Shown here one piece after another: positions 36,838 to 45,930 of a stretch of DNA of 64,000 nucleotides. Numbering within the stretch: the first letter of the stretch is position 1; every line of letters begins with the position of its first letter. Source of the DNA: Paraburkholderia panacisoli. Its GTDB lineage: Bacteria > Pseudomonadota > Gammaproteobacteria > Burkholderiales > Burkholderiaceae. A program made the position numbers and the translations under genes. The stretch spans positions 62,001 through 126,000 of the forward strand of contig NZ_VTUZ01000022.1 in NCBI RefSeq assembly GCF_008369935.1, written 5' to 3'. Below the pieces are notes generated by a model. It was given only the letters and a program-made list of their open reading frames with translations. It had not been told where the DNA came from and searched no databases.

Positions 36838-38289
36838 TCACCCGCCCGTGTTCGCCACGATAAAGTCCTTCACGCGCTGCGCATCCGCCGGCAGCACTTC
36901 GAAGCGCTGCGGCAACGACTCCAGCCCCGAAAACGCCGCCGGCCGCTCCGGTTCGCGCAACAGCGCTTCGCGGATCGTCTCGCCGAACTTGATCGGTTGC
37001 GCGGTCTCCAGCACGATCATCGGAATGCCAGGTTGCAGATGCTCGCGGGCCACCTTCAGGCCGTCGGCCGTGTGCGTGTCGATCATCGTGTCGTAACGCT
37101 CGAACACGTCTCGGATCGTCTCCAGGCGGCTGTCGTGGCTGCTGCGGCCCGACACGAAACCGAACTCCTCTACGCGCGCAAAATCGCCGCTCGCCGCGAG
37201 ATCGAAACCGCCCTTTTCCTCGACATCGCGAAACAGTTGCAGCACCCGCGCCGGATCGCGGCCCAGCAGATCGAACACGAAGCGCTCGAAGTTCGACGCC
37301 TTCGAAATGTCCATGCTCGGGCTGCTGGTGTGGTACGTCTCGGCCGCCTTGCGCACGCGGTAGATGCCGGTGCGGAAGAACTCGTCGAGCACATCGTTTT
37401 CATTCGTCGCGACGACCAGCTTCTCGATCGGCAGACCCATCATCCGCGCGATGTGACCCGCGCAGACATTGCCGAAATTGCCCGACGGCACCGTGAACGA
37501 TACGCGCTCCTCGTTCGACTTCGTCGCCGCGAAGTAGCCCTTGAAGTAGTACACGACCTGCGCGACGACGCGCGCCCAGTTGATCGAATTGACCGTGCCG
37601 ATCTTGTACTTCGCCTTGAACGCATGATCGTTCGACACCGCCTTGACGATGTCCTGAGCGTCGTCGAACACGCCTTCAACCGCGATGTTGAAAATGTTCG
37701 GGTCCTGCAGGCTGTACATCTGCGCGGTCTGGAACGCGCTCATCTTCTTGTGCGGCGACAGCATGAACACGCGGACGCCCTTCTTGCCGCGCATCGCGTA
37801 TTCGGCGGCGCTGCCGGTGTCGCCCGAGGTCGCGCCGAGAATGTTCAGCGTCTCGCCGTGCTTCGCGAGCGCGTACTCGAACAGGTTGCCGATCAGCTGC
37901 ATCGCCATGTCCTTGAACGCGAGCGTCGGCCCGTTCGACAGTTCCAGCAGCGCGAGCGGCGCGCCGTTCTCGACGCCCAGCGTTTTCAGCGGCGTGATCT
38001 GCGCAGCGCTTTCATCGGCGCGCACGTTGCAGTATGTCGCGGCCGTGTAGGTCTTGCGCGTGAGTGCGCGCAGATCCTCGGCGGGAATGTCGTCGCTGAA
38101 TTTCGACAGGATCTCGAAGGCGAGGTCCGCGTAAGGCAGGGTGCGCCAGCGCGTCAGTTCTTCAGCGCTGACGCGCGGATATTCGGCGGGCAGATACAGG
38201 CCGCCGTCTTTCGCGAGACCGCCCAGCAGGATGTCCGAAAAGGTGTGGCGCTCGCCGGCTCCGGCGCCGCGCGTGGAGAGGTAGTTCAT
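36838..38289 (-). CDS. thrC: Threonine synthase
   Basis: 483 residues, the long PLP fold-type II form. It converts O-phosphohomoserine to threonine. The N-terminus has MNYLSTRGAGAGERHTFSDI, the PLP lysine is in GPTLAFKDMAMQLIGNL, and GATSGDTGSAAEYAMRGKKG and FTVPSGNFGNVCAGHIA bind the cofactor phosphate and substrate. It begins 7 bases after hom, with which it forms the threonine operon. Confidence 0.96.
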   Translation of the reverse strand: MNYLSTRGAGAGERHTFSDILLGGLAKDGGLYLPAEYPRVSAEELTRWRTLPYADLAFEILSKFSDDIPAEDLRALTRKTYTAATYCNVRADESAAQITPLKTLGVENGAPLALLELSNGPTLAFKDMAMQLIGNLFEYALAKHGETLNILGATSGDTGSAAEYAMRGKKGVRVFMLSPHKKMSAFQTAQMYSLQDPNIFNIAVEGVFDDAQDIVKAVSNDHAFKAKYKIGTVNSINWARVVAQVVYYFKGYFAATKSNEERVSFTVPSGNFGNVCAGHIARMMGLPIEKLVVATNENDVLDEFFRTGIYRVRKAAETYHTSSPSMDISKASNFERFVFDLLGRDPARVLQLFRDVEEKGGFDLAASGDFARVEEFGFVSGRSSHDSRLETIRDVFERYDTMIDTHTADGLKVAREHLQPGIPMIVLETAQPIKFGETIREALLREPERPAAFSGLESLPQRFEVLPADAQRVKDFIVANTGG

Positions 38290-38296
38290 AGTGGGC

Positions 38297-39628
38297 CTAG
38301 TTCAGCGCTTCCATGCGCAGCTTCGTGACTTGCGAGACGACGGTCTTCAAGGCTTCGATCGACTTGATCGCGGCGTTGACGTGCTTTTCGACCGTTTCAT
38401 GCGTGATCAGGATGATGTCGGTTTCGCCCTTGCCGTTCGCGTCGACCTGCTCCGATTCCTTCTGCAGCAGCGCGTCGATCGAGATGCCGGTGTCGGCCAG
38501 AATGCGCGTGATGTCGGCCAGCACGCCGGTCACGTCCGCCACCCGTAGACGCAGGTAGTAGCCGCTCGTCACTTCGTCGATCGGCAGGATCGGGGTGTTC
38601 GACAGGCTGTCCGGCTGGAACGCGAGGTGCGGCACCCGATGCTCCGGATCAGCCGTGTGCAGGCGCGTCACGTCGACCAGGTCGGCCACCACCGCGGACG
38701 CCGTCGGTTCCGCGCCCGCGCCCTTGCCGTAGTAGAGCGTCGTGCCGACCGCGTCGCCATGCACGACTACCGCGTTCATCGCGCCTTCCACGTTCGCCAG
38801 CAGGCGCTTTTCCGGAATCAGCGTGGGGTGCACGCGCAATTCGATGCCCTTGTCGGTGCGGCGCGCAATGCCGAGCAGCTTGATGCGGTAGCCGAGTTCC
38901 TCGGCGTATTTGATGTCGATCGCCGCGAGCTTGCTGATGCCTTCGACATAGGCGCGGTCGAACTGCACCGGCACGCCGAACGCGATCGCGCTCATGATGG
39001 TCGCCTTGTGCGCAGCGTCGACGCCTTCGATGTCGAAGGTCGGATCGGCTTCCGCGTAGCCCAGCTCCTGCGCGGCTTTCAGCGCGGTCGCGAAATCGAG
39101 CCCGCGGTCGCGCATCTCCGACAGGATGTAGTTCGTGGTGCCGTTGATGATGCCCGCGATGTACTGGATGCGATTGGCCGTCAGCCCCTCGCGCAACGCC
39201 TTGATGATCGGAATGCCGCCCGCCACTGCCGCCTCGAACGACACCATCACGCCATTGGCGTGCGCCGCTTCGAAGATCTCGGTGCCGTGCACCGCGAGCA
39301 GCGCCTTGTTGGCGGTGACCACATGCTTGCCGTTCCTGATCGCGCGCAGCACGAGATCGCGCGCCACGCCGGTGCCGCCGATCATTTCGGCCACGATATC
39401 GATCGAGGGGTCGTCGACCACCGCGTTGAAGTCATCGGTCAGCGCGACCGTGCCGGCTTGTGTGCCGAGCGCCGCCGTCGCCTTCGCGGGATTGCGCACG
39501 GCGATGCGCGCAATCTCGATGCCGCGGCCCGCGCGGCGTTTGATTTCTTCCTGATTGCGGCGCAGTACCGTGAAGGTGCCGCTGCCTACCGTGCCGAAGC
39601 CCAGCAGTCCAACTTTGATCGGTTCCAT
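38297..39628 (-). CDS. hom: Homoserine dehydrogenase
   Basis: 443 residues. It reduces aspartate semialdehyde to homoserine with NAD(P)H, the branch point for threonine and methionine. The Rossmann motif GLLGFGTVGSGTF (about 7-19), the catalytic domain (GTTNYILSEM, DPTFDIEGVDAAHK) and a C-terminal ACT domain (YYLRLRVADVTGVLADITRI) are clear; the ACT domain suggests threonine feedback inhibition. No aspartokinase is fused. It is 99 bases downstream of alaA and directly upstream of thrC. Confidence 0.96.
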   Translation of the reverse strand: MEPIKVGLLGFGTVGSGTFTVLRRNQEEIKRRAGRGIEIARIAVRNPAKATAALGTQAGTVALTDDFNAVVDDPSIDIVAEMIGGTGVARDLVLRAIRNGKHVVTANKALLAVHGTEIFEAAHANGVMVSFEAAVAGGIPIIKALREGLTANRIQYIAGIINGTTNYILSEMRDRGLDFATALKAAQELGYAEADPTFDIEGVDAAHKATIMSAIAFGVPVQFDRAYVEGISKLAAIDIKYAEELGYRIKLLGIARRTDKGIELRVHPTLIPEKRLLANVEGAMNAVVVHGDAVGTTLYYGKGAGAEPTASAVVADLVDVTRLHTADPEHRVPHLAFQPDSLSNTPILPIDEVTSGYYLRLRVADVTGVLADITRILADTGISIDALLQKESEQVDANGKGETDIILITHETVEKHVNAAIKSIEALKTVVSQVTKLRMEALN

Positions 39629-39727
39629 GCAGCGTGTGTTTTCGAGTAGATGATTGAAAGGAAACGGATGTCGGGTGTGGCGCTTTGCACGGCGCGCTAT
39701 GCGCCGCGCCGCGCGCCACCTCGTGCG

Positions 39728-40975
39728 CTAGGCCGTGTGCCGTTTGCGGTAGCCGTCGAGGAATCGCGCGATCCGGTTGATCGAATCCGCGAGGTCGTCG
39801 ACGTTCGGCAGGAACACGACGCGGAAGTGATCCGGCGTCTTCCAGTTGAAACCGGTGCCCTGCACGAGCAGCACGCGCTCTTCGAGCAGCAGGTCGAGGA
39901 TGAACTGCTGGTCGTTCTGGATCGGATACACCTTCGGATCGAGGCGCGGGAACATGTACAGCGCCGCTTCGGGCTTCACGCAGCTCACACCGGGGATGGC
40001 CGTCAGCATGTCATACGCGAGTTCGCGCTGTTTGTACAGGCGCCCGGTCGGCACGATCAGGTCGTTGATGCTCTGATATCCGCCGAGCGCGGTCTGGATC
40101 GCGTACTGGCCGGGCACGTTCGGGCACAGCCGCATCGACGCGAGGATGCCCAGGCCCTCGAAATAGTCGCGGCCGTTGCGGCGGTTCTCGCCGGTCAGGC
40201 CCGAGATGAACATCCAGCCGGCGCGATAGCCGCACGAGCGGTAGCTCTTCGACAGGCTGTTGAACGTGACGGTGAGCACGTCTTCGGAAAGCGCCGCCAT
40301 CGACGTATGGGTCTTGCCGTCGTAGACGATCTTGTCGTAGACCTCGTCGGCGAAGATCACGAGGCCGTGCTGGCGCGCGATTTCGATCAGGCCGAGCAGC
40401 AGTTCGTCCGAGTACAGCGCGCCGGTCGGATTGTTCGGGTTGATCACCACGAGAGCGCGCGTGTTCGGCGTGATTTTCGCGCGGATGTCGTCGAGGTCGG
40501 GCATCCAGCGGTTCGACTCGTCGCAGATGTAGTGCACCGGCGTGCCGCCCGCGAGGCTCACGCCGGCGGTCCACAGCGGATAGTCGGGCGCCGGCAGCAG
40601 CACTTCGTCGCCGTCGTTCAGCAACCCCTGCAGCGCCATCACGATCAGCTCCGACGCGCCGTTGCCGATGTAGATGTCGTCCAGCTCGACGCCGTGCACG
40701 CCCTTTTGCTGCGTGTAATGCATGATCGCCTTGCGCGCGGCGAACACGCCCTTCGAATCGGAGTAGCCGGACGAGCCCGGCAGGTTCAGGATCATGTCCT
40801 GAATGATTTCGTCGGGCGCTTCGAAGCCGAACGGCGCGAGATTGCCGATGTTCAGCTTGATGATGCGGTGGCCCTCTTCTTCGAGCCGCTTCGCATGTTC
40901 GAGGACGGGCCCGCGAATGTCGTAGCAGACATTCAGCAACTTGTTGGATTTGAGAATCGGTTTCACGGCGGGCAC
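39728..40975 (-). CDS. alaA: Alanine transaminase AlaA-type (PLP aminotransferase class I)
   Basis: 415 residues. It resembles E. coli AlaA, which makes alanine from pyruvate and glutamate: KSNKLLNVCYDIRGPVLEHA, KLNIGNLAPFGFEAPDEI and the PLP-lysine segment TFNSLSKSYRSCGYRAGWM are near-identical in arrangement. In Burkholderiales it stands just upstream of hom-thrC, as here, so the three genes form an amino acid operon. AlaA rather than AlaC is inferred from the N-terminal signature; substrate range is not proven. Confidence 0.9.
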   Translation of the reverse strand: MPAVKPILKSNKLLNVCYDIRGPVLEHAKRLEEEGHRIIKLNIGNLAPFGFEAPDEIIQDMILNLPGSSGYSDSKGVFAARKAIMHYTQQKGVHGVELDDIYIGNGASELIVMALQGLLNDGDEVLLPAPDYPLWTAGVSLAGGTPVHYICDESNRWMPDLDDIRAKITPNTRALVVINPNNPTGALYSDELLLGLIEIARQHGLVIFADEVYDKIVYDGKTHTSMAALSEDVLTVTFNSLSKSYRSCGYRAGWMFISGLTGENRRNGRDYFEGLGILASMRLCPNVPGQYAIQTALGGYQSINDLIVPTGRLYKQRELAYDMLTAIPGVSCVKPEAALYMFPRLDPKVYPIQNDQQFILDLLLEERVLLVQGTGFNWKTPDHFRVVFLPNVDDLADSINRIARFLDGYRKRHTA

Positions 40976-41590
40976 TTCATCCTGTTGATGGCTTGGGCGA
41001 ACCGGCGCTGGCTAAAAACGCCAGGCCGGCCAGTTCGCCGATAGGGGGATTCGGGCGCGCAGGGCCGGCGACGGCCGCCAGACGCAAATCGGACCGCCCT
41101 GTCGAGCCGCCGCTGCATTTTCGCAGCTGACGCGTTTTTCGGGGCAAGCTTTCGTGCCGCTTGCTTTCGTGCCGCTCGAGTGCCGCTTGCGCGGCCCGTT
41201 GCTTCGCCCGCCGCGCCCGCCATGCGCTTGCGGCGGATTGCGCCGGGGTAGCAGCGAAGCGGGAAAAAACGGGATGAAGCAGTCAAAACGGGCCAACACG
41301 GGCGAAAACCCGGCAAAAATCCGACGAAAGCGGGCAAAACCAGGGCAGGTAGCCGATGGGCCGCGCCGCTGCGCACGGCGCAGCTTGTGGCGGCACATGA
41401 GCGAGGGGCGCCGCAAGGCGGCCAAAAAGTTATAATTTAGCGGATTTTGGCCGACTTCCGCAATGCACCAACCGCATCGGCAAGCCTTTTCGGCCCCTTC
41501 GTGCCCACTCGCGTCGACCCGCCCTGCTTCGCTCCGTCCGATCAGGCGGCCCGCACGCATGATGTCTCACGACGACTTCGGAAAACCAAT
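40976..41590. other. Long intergenic region with short direct repeats upstream of the Mth938-like gene
   Basis: These 615 bases separate divergent alaA and the Mth938-like gene. No ORF here has recognisable protein character. Three near copies of a cgtgccgct unit occur at 41150-41190, then a purine-rich run (41260-41345) repeats blocks of the form cgggNNaaaa about six times. A TATAAT (41431-41436) lies about 155 bases before the downstream start, but no good -35 accompanies it. The function of the repeats is unknown. Confidence 0.5.
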
Positions 41591-41965
41591 TTGAAATTAC
41601 ATCAGGATTCCAGCGGCGCCCTCAACACCGTGACCGGCTACGGCGCCGACTACGTCGAAATCAATCTGGTGCGTCATGCGGGCAGCATTCTCGTGCTGCC
41701 GGACGCACCGGTCATCCCTTGGCCCGTGTCGTCGTTCGACCAGTTGAGCGCCGAGCACTTTGCGATGCTGATCGAGGCCGCGCCCGAAGTGGTCGTGTTC
41801 GGCAGCGGCGAGCGGCTGCGCTTTCCGCATCCGCGCCTGACTGCCGCGCTCACCGCGAAGCGCATCGGCGTCGAAACGATGGATTTCAAGGCCGCCTGCC
41901 GCACCTACAACATTCTGATGGCCGAAGGCCGCAAGGTCGCCGCCGCGTTGCTGATCGAAGCGTAG
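41591..41965 (+). CDS. Mth938-like domain protein (DUF498/Xcc1710 family)
   Basis: 124 residues if read from TTG 41591, which gives MKLHQD, the usual opening of this family. An in-frame ATG at 41447 would add 48 residues of atypical composition. The domain shows YGADYVEINLVRH, ILVLPDAPVIPWPVSSFDQL, VVVFGSGERLRFPHPRL and GVETMDFKAACRTYNILMAEGR. The family is soluble and conserved; in mitochondria a relative (NDUFAF3) assists complex I assembly. Its bacterial role is uncertain. It stands upstream of the arn cluster but 438 bases away. Confidence 0.85.
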   Translation: MKLHQDSSGALNTVTGYGADYVEINLVRHAGSILVLPDAPVIPWPVSSFDQLSAEHFAMLIEAAPEVVVFGSGERLRFPHPRLTAALTAKRIGVETMDFKAACRTYNILMAEGRKVAAALLIEA

Positions 41966-42403
41966 CGGCCGGGGCGTCGTGACGCGCCGGTGCGGCTGCG
42001 GCATGGCCGTGGCGCCGTCCCGCCCGGAGCGGCTTCGCAGCGGCGGCACGCTTCCGCGCCGCGTGGCAACGTGCGAAAAGACGGTCGTGACGCCACATCG
42101 CCCCCGGCCACCCTGGCCGCGTCACGGCTGATCACGTACACTGCGCGCCATCGGTGCGGTGCTGACGAGCCCGGCCAGGCCGTGCGTCACCCGTCTGTGC
42201 GTCAATCGACTGGTCACGTTACGCCGCCAGGCAGCAGGCAACCGACGCCTTGGCGACCCGCCGCCGAAGCCGTCCGCGGCTCGCCCGGCGCCGCAGCTCC
42301 GCCCGCAGAATCCGCAAATGGCCACCCGCGCATAGCCGGTCGCCGTTTCCAGACAACTCCGCTTCGCCGCCCACACGCGGCGTCGCCCAACAGGTTGAAA
42401 TCC
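41966..42403. other. Intergenic region upstream of the arnT-like gene
   Basis: 438 GC-rich bases with no supported gene. The frame of the arnT-like protein is open through much of it, but its translation here has no membrane or domain character. A TACACT (42137-42142) could be a -10, without a good -35. Nothing else is recognisable. Confidence 0.35.
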
Positions 42404-44125
42404 ATGAACGATACGCCGTCGAGGCTACCGCTCAATCGCACTACGATCCTGCTGCTGGTGCTGGCCCTCGCCGTGATCTGGTTCGTGCCGCTCGGCTGGC
42501 GCCACCTGCTGCCGAGCGACGAAGGCCGCTACGCCGAAATGGCGCGCGAGATGTTCGTCACCGGCGACTGGATCACGCCGCGCTACAACGACTACAAATA
42601 TTTCGAGAAGCCGCCGCTGCAAACCTGGGCGAACGCGCTCACGTTCGCGTGGTTCGGCATCGGCGAATGGCAGGCGCGCCTGTACACCGCCCTGACGGGC
42701 TTCGCCGGCGTGCTGCTGATCGGCTTCACCGGCGCGCGCGTGTTCAATGCCGCGACCGGCGTGTTCGCCGCGATCGTGCTGGCGTGCTCGCCGTACTGGA
42801 ACCTGATGGGCCACTTCAACACGCTCGACATGGGCCTGTCGTTCTGGATGGCGCTCACGCTGTGCGCGCTGCTGCTCGCGCAACGCCCCAACCTGTCGAC
42901 GTCGAGCGTGCGCGGCTGGATGTGGGTGTGCTGGGGCTCGATGGCGCTGGCGGTGTTGTCCAAGGGACTCGTCGGCGTGATCCTGCCGGGCGCCGTGCTG
43001 GTGCTGTATACCGTGGTCGCACGCGACTGGGCGCTGTGGAAGCGCCTGCACCTGATCGGCGGCCTGATCGTGTTCTTCGCGATCGTCACGCCGTGGTTCG
43101 TGCTGGTGCAGCAGCGCAATCCCGAATTCCTGAACTTCTTCTTCATCGTTCAGCAGTTCAAGCGCTATCTGACGCCCGAGCAGAATCGCCCCGGGCCGTT
43201 CTATTACTTCGTGCCGGTGCTGCTGGTGGGCTTTCTGCCGTGGCTCTCGGTGACGCTGCAAAGCGTGCGCCACGCGTGGCGCCTGCCGCGCCAGCCGAAC
43301 GGCTTCGCGCCGGTGATCCTGATGCTGGTGTGGATCGGCTTCATCTTCCTGTTCTTCAGCGCGTCGCACTCGAAACTGCTGTCCTACACGCTGCCGATCG
43401 CCCCGCCGATCGCGTTGCTGATCGGCATGTATCTGCCGCTCGTCACGCGCGACCAGTTGCGCCGGCATCTGGCCGGCTACGCGCTGTTTCTGGTGGTCGC
43501 CGCGTTCGCCGCGCTCTTCATGACGCGCTTTGGCAGCGCGCGCAATCCGGCCGAACTGTATGCCGAGTACCGCACGTGGGTGCTCGCCGCGCTCGGCGTC
43601 GCGTTCGCGCTGACGCTCGCCGCGCTGTGGCTGAACCGCCGCAGCCGGGCGGGCAGCCTCGGCGCGATCGCCTGCTTCGGCGCGGCGTGGCTGCTGCTCG
43701 GCACGATCGCCGGCACGGGTCACGACGTGTTCGGCCGCCTGAGCTCTGGCGCGCCGCTCGCCCCGGCGATCAAGGCCCAGCTCGCCAAGCTGCCGGCCGA
43801 TACCCCGTTCTACTCGGTCGGCGTGCTCGACCACACGCTGCCTTTCTACGTCGACCACACGATGATCATGGTCGAGCATCCCGACGAACTGGCGTTCGGC
43901 GTGTCCGTCGAACCGCAGAAATGGGTGCCGTCCGTCGACGCGTGGATCGAACGCTGGAAGGCCGAGCGCTACGCGCTCGCGCTGATCCCGCCGCCGACCT
44001 ACGACCGGCTCGTCAAGCAAGGCCTGCCGATGCAGGTCATCGCGCGCGATTCGCGCCGGGTGGTGGTGATGAAGCCGCTCGCGGCGCCCGATGCGCCGGC
44101 GCCGGTGGAAAAGCAGCAACCATGA
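42404..44125 (+). CDS. arnT: ArnT-like glycosyltransferase (GT39), Ara4N transferase to lipid A
   Basis: 573 residues. ArnT moves 4-amino-4-deoxy-L-arabinose from undecaprenyl phosphate to lipid A on the periplasmic side, lowering surface charge. About 12 hydrophobic segments are seen. The first periplasmic loop has LLPSDEGRYAEMAREM and WITPRYNDYKYFEKPPLQTW, the ArnT signature with the acidic catalytic candidates. The C-terminal ~110 residues are a soluble periplasmic domain. ATG 42404 gives a short N-terminus before the first TM. It leads the arn cluster, 25 bases before the SMR-type gene. Confidence 0.88.
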   Translation: MNDTPSRLPLNRTTILLLVLALAVIWFVPLGWRHLLPSDEGRYAEMAREMFVTGDWITPRYNDYKYFEKPPLQTWANALTFAWFGIGEWQARLYTALTGFAGVLLIGFTGARVFNAATGVFAAIVLACSPYWNLMGHFNTLDMGLSFWMALTLCALLLAQRPNLSTSSVRGWMWVCWGSMALAVLSKGLVGVILPGAVLVLYTVVARDWALWKRLHLIGGLIVFFAIVTPWFVLVQQRNPEFLNFFFIVQQFKRYLTPEQNRPGPFYYFVPVLLVGFLPWLSVTLQSVRHAWRLPRQPNGFAPVILMLVWIGFIFLFFSASHSKLLSYTLPIAPPIALLIGMYLPLVTRDQLRRHLAGYALFLVVAAFAALFMTRFGSARNPAELYAEYRTWVLAALGVAFALTLAALWLNRRSRAGSLGAIACFGAAWLLLGTIAGTGHDVFGRLSSGAPLAPAIKAQLAKLPADTPFYSVGVLDHTLPFYVDHTMIMVEHPDELAFGVSVEPQKWVPSVDAWIERWKAERYALALIPPPTYDRLVKQGLPMQVIARDSRRVVVMKPLAAPDAPAPVEKQQP

Positions 44126-44150
44126 CCCCATCTCAGGATCCAACCGTTCG

Positions 44151-44522
44151 ATGAACCCGATTTCCCTCTTTTGCATCCTCGCCGGCGTGACGCTGAACGC
44201 CGGCGCGCAGTTGCTGCTCAAAGCCGGCACCAATGCTGTTGGACACTTCGAATTCACCCGTGCGAACATCCTGCCCATCGGCTGGCGGCTCGCGACCCAG
44301 CCGCCGATCATCGGCGGGCTCGCGTGCTATGTGATCAGCCTGGTCGTGTGGGTGGTGGGGCTGTCGCGGGTGGACGTGTCGATCGCCTATCCGATGCTGT
44401 CGCTCGGCTACGTCGTCAACGCGTTCGCGGCGTGGTATCTGTTCGGCGAAATGCTGTCGCTGCAGAAGCTGATCGGCATCGGCATCATCCTGATCGGCGT
44501 GGTGGTGCTGACGCGCAGCTAG
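44151..44522 (+). CDS. SMR/EamA-type small membrane protein (ArnE/ArnF-like flippase subunit)
   Basis: 123 residues with four TM segments: ISLFCILAGVTLNAGAQLLL, IIGGLACYVISLVVWVVGLS, VSIAYPMLSLGYVVNAFAAW and LIGIGIILIGVVVLT. This is the EamA-half/SMR layout of ArnE and ArnF, the pair thought to flip undecaprenyl-phosphate-Ara4N across the inner membrane. Only one such gene is present here, so a homodimer may act, or a second subunit is elsewhere. It lies between arnT and arnB; 250 bases without a gene follow. Confidence 0.8.
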   Translation: MNPISLFCILAGVTLNAGAQLLLKAGTNAVGHFEFTRANILPIGWRLATQPPIIGGLACYVISLVVWVVGLSRVDVSIAYPMLSLGYVVNAFAAWYLFGEMLSLQKLIGIGIILIGVVVLTRS

Positions 44523-44640
44523 CCACGCGCGGCGAACCCGGCAGCGCATCGCCGGACACGATTCATTGCCTTTTATCGTGCGTACCGGGCCGGCGCGGCG
44601 CGCGCCGGCACAAGATACCGTAAGCAAAAGCTGCAAACCG

Positions 44641-44657
44641 GCTAAGCATGACATAAG
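44641..44657 (-). promoter_or_regulatory. PmrA-box-like direct repeat upstream of arnB
   Basis: Read on the minus strand, CTTATG-TCATG-CTTAGC resembles the PmrA box YTTAAK-N5-YTTAAK, with the same 11-base period, 116 bases upstream of arnB. Three of twelve half-site positions differ, so this is only a suggestive match. The surrounding 44523-44772 gap has no gene. Confidence 0.3.
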
Positions 44658-44772
44658 GTTGACCGTACTATCCTGTGCGGTTGCTCTTTAGCGCGGCCTT
44701 GGGTTTGCGCGTAGTTTGTGGTTTACTTCGCGCCCTTTCGGGTTGCGCCCCTATCAATCGAGCGAAGCATTC

Positions 44773-45924
44773 ATGAGCCAGTCAACAGTCCCGTTTTTGC
44801 CGTTTGTCAAACCTGAGATCGACGAGGAAACGATCCAGGGCGTCGCCGACGTGCTGCGCTCCGGCTGGATCACCACCGGCCCGCAGAACCAGAAGTTCGA
44901 AGCGGCGCTGTCCGAGTTCTGCGGCGGCCGTCCGGTGCGCACGTTCAACTCCGGCACGGCGACGCTGGAAATCGGGCTGCGCATCGCCGGCGTGGGCGCG
45001 GGCGACGAAGTCATCACGACGCCCGCGTCGTGGGTCTCGACCAGCAACGTGATCCTCGAAACCGGCGCGACGCCGGTGTTCGTCGACATCGATCCGGCCA
45101 CGCGCAACATCGACCTCGACCTGCTCGAAAAAGCCATCACGCCGCGCACCAAGGCGCTGCTGCCGGTGTACCTGTCCGGCCTGCCGGTCGACATGGACCG
45201 GCTCTACGCGATCGCCCGCGCGCACAAGCTGCGCGTGATCGAAGACGCCGCGCAGGCGTTCGGCTCGACGTGGCACGGCGAGCGCATCGGCAAGCTCGGC
45301 GACATCGTGTCGTTCAGCTTCCATGCGAACAAGAACCTGACCTCGATCGAAGGCGGCGCCCTGGTGCTGAACAACGAGGAAGAAGCCGTGCTGGCCCAGA
45401 AGTACCGGCTTCAAGGCATCACCCGCACGGGCTTCGACGGGATGGACTGCGACGTGCTCGGCGGCAAGTACAACCTGACGGACGTCGCCGCGCGCGTCGG
45501 CCTCGGCCAGCTGCCGCATCTGGAGCGCTTCCTCGCGCAGCGCAGGAAGCTCGTGCGCGCGTATTTCGCGGGCTTCGAAGGCGGCGCGGCGGTGAAGCTG
45601 GGCGTCGGCCTGCCGCTTGCGGACTTCGAGAACAGCAACTGGCACATGTTCCAGATCACGCTGCCGCTCGAAAAACTCTCGCTCGACCGCGCCGGCTTCA
45701 TGGGCCAGTTGAAGGAGCGCGGGATCGGCTCGGGCATGCATTACCCGGCGATCCATCTGTTCACGCTGTATCGCGCGCTCGGTTTCAGGGAAGGCATGTT
45801 CCCGCATGCGGAGCGCTTCGGCGCGAGCACCGTCACGCTGCCCCTCTTCACGCTGATGAACGGGAGCGACGTGGAACGCGTGTGCCGCGCGGTCAACGAA
45901 ATTTGCGAACAATACGGAAAATAA
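44773..45924 (+). CDS. arnB: UDP-4-amino-4-deoxy-L-arabinose--oxoglutarate aminotransferase ArnB
   Basis: 383 residues, DegT/DnrJ/EryC1/StrS fold. It transfers an amino group from glutamate to UDP-4-keto-arabinose. VADVLRSGWITTGPQNQKFE, FNSGTATLEIGLR, VIEDAAQAFGSTW and SFSFHANKNLTSIEGGALV (with the PLP Lys in HANKN) are typical of ArnB. ATG 44773 lies after a GAGCGAAG ribosome site; an in-frame ATG at 44716 is unlikely. It heads the arnB-C-A1-A2-D run with short gaps or overlaps. Confidence 0.95.
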   Translation: MSQSTVPFLPFVKPEIDEETIQGVADVLRSGWITTGPQNQKFEAALSEFCGGRPVRTFNSGTATLEIGLRIAGVGAGDEVITTPASWVSTSNVILETGATPVFVDIDPATRNIDLDLLEKAITPRTKALLPVYLSGLPVDMDRLYAIARAHKLRVIEDAAQAFGSTWHGERIGKLGDIVSFSFHANKNLTSIEGGALVLNNEEEAVLAQKYRLQGITRTGFDGMDCDVLGGKYNLTDVAARVGLGQLPHLERFLAQRRKLVRAYFAGFEGGAAVKLGVGLPLADFENSNWHMFQITLPLEKLSLDRAGFMGQLKERGIGSGMHYPAIHLFTLYRALGFREGMFPHAERFGASTVTLPLFTLMNGSDVERVCRAVNEICEQYGK

Positions 45925-45930
45925 GCGGAA

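Noticed and set aside
41447..41590. Longer N-terminus for the Mth938-like protein from ATG 41447
   Set aside because: The 48 extra residues lack family similarity; the TTG at 41591 gives the conserved MKLHQD start.
41990..42403. Upstream extension of the arnT-like protein
   Set aside because: The extra 138 residues are Arg/Pro-rich without membrane segments and would displace the normal first TM helix.
42425..44311. 628-residue leftward open frame opposite the arnT-like gene
   Set aside because: Its translation is Arg/Gln/His-rich without domains, and it is a codon-position mirror of a clear membrane protein on the other strand. High GC keeps antisense frames open.
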